This document shows positions 6,118-9,289 of a stretch of DNA of 9,289 nucleotides, in pieces (position 1 is the stretch's first letter; each line of letters opens with the position of its first letter). The stretch comes from Planctomycetota bacterium. Its GTDB lineage: Bacteria; Planctomycetota; SZUA-567; JAFGNG01. The notes under the pieces were generated by a model that was not told where the DNA came from, searched no databases, and saw only the letters and a program-made list of their open reading frames with translations. The position numbers and the translations under genes were made by a program. The stretch spans positions 1 to 9,289 of the forward strand of contig JAFGNG010000214.1 of assembly GCA_016927125.1 (NCBI GenBank), written 5' to 3'.

Positions 6118-6203
6118 AAATAATTAGAGATCTTAACAAGATGTCGAAGTATTTTATTCCACTCTTTCTTATCCTGAAAATCTATAGGTAAAGGTAGAAT
6201 CAT

Positions 6204-6950
6204 ATGGATATCTTCAAAGATTTCTGGCGGTTTCTGGGGGTAGTCTTTCTGGGGATGAAGGATGATTCCAGGGCCTTTATTGAAAACCTTGAAGCGGCTG
6301 AACGTTATAACCGCTGGGGCGATGAGCGTAAAGACCTCCGCGACTACCAGAAAGCGCTCAAGCACTGCGAAGATTGTATAGATAAATACGCCCCCAAACC
6401 GGACACCCTGGCGCGCAAGTACACCACCCTCTTTGAGATTCTCCTCGGGATTATCCGGCTCAGGATTGCAAGATTTATCCAGAAGAATAACCAGGCCCTG
6501 AATGGCCGCGGGGATATGGAGGGGGCGGTAAACGCGGCCCGCAAATCCTTGCAAGCCAGTTATGCCACTATTCAAAAACTTGAAAGAGATGGCAACATGA
6601 TCAAGGCCCAGGGCGAAAGGTCGCACGCTGATGAACTGGAGAGGAACCTGGCGCACCTGGAAGAAGACCTGAACCATAATGATCCCTGTATGAAACTTAA
6701 AGCGGAATACCAGCAAACGCTGGATGAATGCCGACAGTACAAGACCCGCATGGAGTTAAGTTTTGCCGCGGTGCAGCAGATTGAAAATCTCCCCAGTGGG
6801 ATGCTGGATCAAATCATCGTCGGTGCGAGATCGCAACTGAGCAGCATTGAAGAAGAACTCTATGCCCTGGCCCCTGGCAATTCCGCCTCCTCGATGGAAG
6901 AGCCTCAAGCCCTGCCTGAGTCTGCGCAACCACCGGCGGAATCATCGTAA
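6204..6950 (+). CDS. Alpha-helical, coiled-coil-rich protein of unknown function
   Basis: A 248-aa protein I do not recognise. The first 20 residues are weakly hydrophobic and aromatic (MDIFKDFWRFLGVVFLGMK) and could be an amphipathic membrane-associating helix or a poor anchor. Residues about 25-215 are almost entirely predicted helix: charged, with heptad-like spacing and four Cys (56, 59, 162, 175). A YQKALKHCEDCIDKYAPKPD stretch (48-67) is reminiscent of a TPR or bundle helix. Residues 225-248 are a low-complexity Pro/Glu/Ser/Ala tail. There is no enzyme motif. ATG 6204 has AAAGG at 9 nt, and a predicted promoter lies upstream at 6089-6117. A 238-codon frame lies opposite on the minus strand, but the helical composition, ribosome site and promoter favour this strand. 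It probably leads the operon with rsmD, 82 bp downstream. A scaffold or envelope-associated role is only a guess. Confidence 0.75.
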   Translation: MDIFKDFWRFLGVVFLGMKDDSRAFIENLEAAERYNRWGDERKDLRDYQKALKHCEDCIDKYAPKPDTLARKYTTLFEILLGIIRLRIARFIQKNNQALNGRGDMEGAVNAARKSLQASYATIQKLERDGNMIKAQGERSHADELERNLAHLEEDLNHNDPCMKLKAEYQQTLDECRQYKTRMELSFAAVQQIENLPSGMLDQIIVGARSQLSSIEEELYALAPGNSASSMEEPQALPESAQPPAESS

Positions 6951-6965
6951 ACCTTCTGGGAGCGC

Positions 6966-7031
6966 ATGGCCAAGCCACTCCTCCAGAAAGCTGAAACATT
7001 GGCTGATTATCACCTTGCCCAACGGAGTTGA
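6966..7031 (+). CDS. Possible 21-codon leader ORF before rsmD
   Basis: ATG 6966 is preceded by GGGAG (6958-6962) at a short 3-nt spacing. The frame runs 21 codons to TGA at 7029-7031, one base before the rsmD ATG (TGA-G-ATG). The peptide is a plausible amphipathic helix (MAKPLLQKAETLADYH...). Such a layout would let ribosomes ending here re-initiate on rsmD. It could also be chance; there is no homology evidence. Confidence 0.25.
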   Translation: MAKPLLQKAETLADYHLAQRS

Positions 7032-7032
7032 G

Positions 7033-7605
7033 ATGCGAGTAATTGCCGGGAGTGCCCGGGGACGCCAACTGGGTGTGCCCCGGGAGGGAAAGGCGCGGCC
7101 CCTGCTGGAAATGGCGCGCGGGGCCATCTTTAATATCCTGGGCGAGAAGGTCCGGGAGGCCGCCGTCCTCGATCTCTATGCCGGCAGCGGCGCGATTGGG
7201 ATTGAAGCGTTGTCACGCGGGGCAGAGAGTTGCGCCTTTGTCGAGGCGGATCCAAACTGCGCCAGGGAACTCAAAAACAACCTGATAAAATGCGGTTTTG
7301 CCCAGAGCGCCAAGGTCTTAGAGATGAATGTGATCAGAGCCCTGCCGCAACTGGCTGGCAGTTTCGACCTGATCTTCCTTGATCCGCCCTACCAGGATGC
7401 GGAAACTTGGGAGAATAACCGTGACGCGGGAGTAATCGTCGAACAGACCTGTAACTTGCTGGCAAAGACGGGGACCATTATTTTCCGGCTGGAAAAAACT
7501 GCCCCCCCTCCCCCCACCTGGGGAGAGTTGCCGTTAAGGGATCAGCGTGAGTACGGGCGCAGCCGGATCTGTTTCTATAGCGCTGCCGAAACCAAGGAGG
7601 ATTAA
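7033..7605 (+). CDS. rsmD: 16S rRNA (guanine(966)-N2)-methyltransferase RsmD
   Basis: A 190-aa SAM-dependent methyltransferase that, in the family, methylates N2 of G966 (E. coli numbering) of 16S rRNA in the assembled small subunit. Visible features are the N-terminal MRVIAGSARGRQL and RPLLEMARGAIFNIL (22-36, usually RPT.DRVREALFN), SAM-binding motif I VLDLYAGSGAIGIEALSRGA (45-64), acidic E71 in FVEAD for the ribose, and the catalytic motif IV DLIFLDPPY (112-120). The C-terminus REYGRSRICFY is typical. The frame stays open to 6847, but ATG 7033 is chosen because it begins the conserved sequence and has GGAG 5 nt upstream. The next gene's AAGGAGG lies in its last codons. The departure from the usual RPTTDRVRE motif is notable but within family variation. 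A C-rich run (7502-7515) encodes the PPPP loop. Confidence 0.93.
   Translation: MRVIAGSARGRQLGVPREGKARPLLEMARGAIFNILGEKVREAAVLDLYAGSGAIGIEALSRGAESCAFVEADPNCARELKNNLIKCGFAQSAKVLEMNVIRALPQLAGSFDLIFLDPPYQDAETWENNRDAGVIVEQTCNLLAKTGTIIFRLEKTAPPPPTWGELPLRDQREYGRSRICFYSAAETKED
7594..7600 (+). promoter_or_regulatory. Shine-Dalgarno of the membrane-anchored HTH gene, inside rsmD
   Basis: AAGGAGG lies within the last codons of rsmD, 10 nt before ATG 7611. With only 5 bp between the rsmD stop and the next start, the two genes are likely translationally coupled. Confidence 0.7.
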
Positions 7606-7610
7606 GCATA

Positions 7611-8396
7611 ATGGCTCCAACCCCCGCGGCAGAAGGAGGCGGCCCGGAAGCGCTGCTCTTCGTCCTCGCTGGCATTGCGATTGCGATTATAGTGCCCTAC
7701 ATTATCCGCCGGTCCCGGCGCGCAACCAAGCTGGAATCAGTGCCAGTGCGCGAGCAATGGAATGAACGCAAAACCCATAAGAAGGCCCGCCATAGCGCCG
7801 ACCGCATCCTGGTGGACCTGGCGGAAACCAGCCGTGAAATCAGCGGCCGCATGGATACCAAGATCCGGATTTTGAATACGTTGATCCGCGACGCTGAACG
7901 CTGCATCACCCGCCTGGAGGAATTGCAGGGGATTAAGCCGATAGACGCGCCGCGTGAAGTCGCCCCCACCGCAGGCATTGCCGGTGGCAACCAGGATAAA
8001 GAAGGAGCAGAAGCTCCTCCCGCGTCGGAACCAACCCTGGAAGAAACCTCAGGGGATAATAATCTCTGGCCGGGACATTCCGCCTGGGCAGGCTCCCCGC
8101 CGTGGTTGGGCAATTCCATGCAGCCGACCGTGATCTCTGATGTCCCGGAACTGCCAGCAACTCCTCCTGAGGAAGCAGCCGGGGAAGACTCCCCGGAAGC
8201 CAAGGCGGAAAGCAAGGCTAAATCCAAGGAGAAAAAACCCAAGCCCGCAGTTGACGAGGGCTTATCGAACGGCATGTCTGTAAAGGTGGTCGCGCTCTTG
8301 GAGGAAGGCTTCTCCGTGCCGGAAGTTGCCCGCCGCCTGGATATCTCCCGCCGGGAAGTGAAGCTGATCCAGGCGTTGCAGGAAGGTGAAGGATAA
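7611..8396 (+). CDS. Membrane-anchored coiled-coil protein with C-terminal HTH
   Basis: A 261-aa protein not tied to a known function. A single transmembrane helix at about 14-32 is followed by basic RRSRR, indicating an N-out, C-in orientation with a cytoplasmic body. Residues 61-107 form a charged coiled coil (ADRILVDLAETSREISGRMD, then TKIRILNTLI and ERCITRLEEL). I recall similar 'S-R-E-I...LDTKI..L..LI..AE..I..LE' segments in DUF6115/DUF2802-like proteins. Residues 108-217 are a Pro/Glu/Ala/Lys-rich disordered linker. Residues 222-258 form a compact HTH (VKVVALLEEGFSVPEVARRL, DISRREVKLI) of the resolvase/sigma-region-4 kind. The design suggests a membrane-tethered DNA-binding or chromosome-tethering protein, but DNA binding is inferred. 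It follows rsmD by 5 bp with a strong AAGGAGG, so expression is coupled. It converges with the epimerase gene. Confidence 0.75.
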   Translation: MAPTPAAEGGGPEALLFVLAGIAIAIIVPYIIRRSRRATKLESVPVREQWNERKTHKKARHSADRILVDLAETSREISGRMDTKIRILNTLIRDAERCITRLEELQGIKPIDAPREVAPTAGIAGGNQDKEGAEAPPASEPTLEETSGDNNLWPGHSAWAGSPPWLGNSMQPTVISDVPELPATPPEEAAGEDSPEAKAESKAKSKEKKPKPAVDEGLSNGMSVKVVALLEEGFSVPEVARRLDISRREVKLIQALQEGEG

Positions 8397-8408
8397 GCGG
8401 AATCCTTC
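8388..8408. terminator. Weak hairpin at the convergent gene junction
   Basis: GAAGGAT (8388-8394) and ATCCTTC (8402-8408) form a perfect 7-bp stem with a 7-nt loop spanning the stop codon of the HTH gene, in a 24-bp convergent gap. No T-run follows on either strand, so a terminator role is doubtful. Confidence 0.22.
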
Positions 8409-8420
8409 CCTATCTAACCA

Positions 8421-9289
8421 TTATTCTCTCGCCACCAACCCCTCCACATGCATCCGCAAGCCCTTCTCAATAGGTGTAGACGGCACCTCCAGCCCGCAGT
8501 CTTTGAGGGTTTGCAGATCATAGATGCGGTGGCACATGAAAGGCCCGTGGCCGGGATTGGCAGCCAGGTAGGGAGCAACCGGCACTTCTTCAACCTTCAG
8601 CTTGACGCCTAAAACCTCCGCGATCATCTGGTAATACTGCCAGGACTCAATGATGTCAGGGCCGGCAGTGTTGAAAATCTTCCCGAAGGCCTGCTGGTTC
8701 CCCGCCATGCCGATAATGAGCTTGCCGAGATCATCGGCGAGAATAGGCTGCTGAAGAAAATGCCCTCCGCCGACCAGTTTCAAAGCTTCGCCAGCGCGTA
8801 ATTTCTTAATCAAATCTGGATCACGACCATGCATAGGCAGACATCCCAAGAGCGAGGTCGGGCCGTAAATATGGCACGGGCGGACTATACTCCACTGCAT
8901 GCTGCCGGTATCGCTCTGAATGAGTTCCTCCTCGCAGAGGCGTTTCTTGTAACCGTAGCTGTACGACCCCCCCCCGTCAGCCACATAAAATTCTGTCTCT
9001 TCTGGCTGCGGGAATTTTCGCTGCGCGGGATCATAGACAAAATCAGTGGAGACAAAGACAAATTGCCTGGCGCGCTCCCGGAAGAGGATAATATCCTGCT
9101 GCATCTGCGGGAGATCATAGCAAATACAATCAACTATCAGGTCCCAGGTTATATTTTGGCCACTAATAACCTCTTCCATTGCGGCGGTATCATTGCGGTC
9201 TGCAATCAAGGGCTCGACTCCCGCGGGCAATTCCCGCTGGCCTCGTGTAATCGTCCAGACCTGGTTGCCGCCAGCCAAGGCTGCCCTTG
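8421..9289 (-). CDS. NAD-dependent epimerase/dehydratase (SDR, CSP41-like), 5' end outside window
   Basis: A partial extended-SDR protein with about 289 residues visible. The frame stays open to the window edge, and the GxxGxxG NAD-binding start is missing, so the first visible Leu/TTG (9278) is not a real start. Counting from that codon: end of the second Rossmann strand VWTITRG (7-13), STDFVYD (77-83, active-site Ser/Thr), Y108-x3-K112 catalytic pair in YSYGYKK, RPCHIYGP (133-140), then a C-terminal substrate region. The opening TRGQRELPAGVEPLIADRND and VDCICYDLPQMQQDI resemble the CSP41-like branch of NAD-dependent epimerases, often annotated as nucleotide-sugar epimerase or reductase. Substrate is unknown. 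Three consecutive GGG glycine codons (102-104) make a 9-G run at 8967-8975 next to the active site. It is convergent with the HTH gene, with its stop at 8421. Confidence 0.85.
   Translation of the reverse strand, partial: RAALAGGNQVWTITRGQRELPAGVEPLIADRNDTAAMEEVISGQNITWDLIVDCICYDLPQMQQDIILFRERARQFVFVSTDFVYDPAQRKFPQPEETEFYVADGGGSYSYGYKKRLCEEELIQSDTGSMQWSIVRPCHIYGPTSLLGCLPMHGRDPDLIKKLRAGEALKLVGGGHFLQQPILADDLGKLIIGMAGNQQAFGKIFNTAGPDIIESWQYYQMIAEVLGVKLKVEEVPVAPYLAANPGHGPFMCHRIYDLQTLKDCGLEVPSTPIEKGLRMHVEGLVARE

Larger units (their letters stand above)
5901..6203. other. Divergent intergenic region between proS and the helical-protein gene
   Basis: This 303-bp stretch has no convincing gene. It holds the proS ribosome site (about 5901-5912), a minus-strand promoter (6004-6032), a plus-strand promoter (6089-6117), an inverted repeat AAGTTG/CAACTT (6064-6069 and 6079-6084, 9-nt loop) just upstream of the plus -35, and a small ATCTT-AAC-AAGAT hairpin (6130-6142) near the plus transcript start. 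A 16-codon hydrophobic ORF (6141-6191) lies in the leader. The plus-strand ribosome site AAAGG is at 6190-6194. Confidence 0.7.

Noticed and set aside
6000..6716. A 238-codon minus-strand frame opposite the helical-protein gene
   Set aside because: It begins inside the other gene and ends in the divergent promoter region. It shows no domain, while the plus frame has a promoter, ribosome site and coherent helical composition.
6847..7032. A 62-residue N-terminal extension of RsmD
   Set aside because: It overlaps the end of the upstream gene and the leader ORF. RsmD similarity starts exactly at Met 7033, which has its own GGAG.
7502..7540. A C-rich/GGGGAGAG segment in rsmD resembling a decayed third REP-like element
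   Set aside because: The stem is only about 6 bp, the tail does not match TTGAGGKGAGGG, and the encoded PPPPTWGELPL aligns with the normal RsmD C-terminal loop without extra length.

Overview
The window is about 9.3 kb of bacterial chromosome with dense, ordinary-looking housekeeping and accessory genes. There is no phage, insertion sequence, CRISPR array, rRNA or tRNA that I can support. Sigma-70-like promoters (TTGACA with 17-bp spacers), good Shine-Dalgarno sites, an envelope L,D-transpeptidase-like protein and an archaeal/eukaryotic-type prolyl-tRNA synthetase point to an uncultured, probably Gram-negative-type bacterium. The small membrane-anchored HTH protein and the charged secreted beta-barrel protein remind me of Planctomycetes/PVC or related candidate phyla. 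That placement is a weak inference.

Layout. Positions 110-730 (+) encode an orphan regulator with a MerR/excisionase-type HTH fused in front of a receiver domain. It converges on a block of six minus-strand genes, read from 5900 down to 766: proS (type 3, GTG start), a secreted protein with a small beta-barrel and a lysine/glutamate/aspartate-rich tail, a pyrimidine-dimer glycosylase-like protein, a YafK/YkuD-type L,D-transpeptidase-like protein, a flavodoxin-2 family NAD(P)H oxidoreductase, and a membrane-anchored endonuclease/exonuclease/phosphatase (EEP) protein. The last three are very tightly packed (15-bp gap, then 8-bp overlap) and are almost certainly co-translated. A 303-bp divergent intergenic region (5901-6203) carries one convincing promoter in each direction. 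To its right, three plus-strand genes follow: an unrecognised alpha-helical protein, rsmD (16S rRNA m2G966 methyltransferase) and a membrane-anchored coiled-coil/HTH protein whose ribosome site lies inside the end of rsmD. A minus-strand NAD-dependent epimerase of the CSP41-like SDR group runs off the right edge.

The most unusual local structure is at 3091-3201. Two 33-nt REP-like palindromes (9-bp stem, 3-nt loop, TTGAGGKGAGGG tail) sit in inverted orientation 43 bp apart. They differ by two pairs of compensatory substitutions that keep both stems perfect. One copy has been read into the C-terminus of the glycosylase gene. The other supplies the Shine-Dalgarno site of the downstream L,D-transpeptidase gene, and its C-rich arm could pair either locally or with that Shine-Dalgarno sequence. 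Other points worth a look are a 9-G tract in the epimerase, a strong hairpin in the 3' end of the EEP gene, and a 21-codon ORF ending one base before the rsmD start.

I did not find a clear new defence or biosynthetic system. The genes are best read as translation, ribosome maturation, DNA repair and envelope functions plus several uncharacterised proteins.
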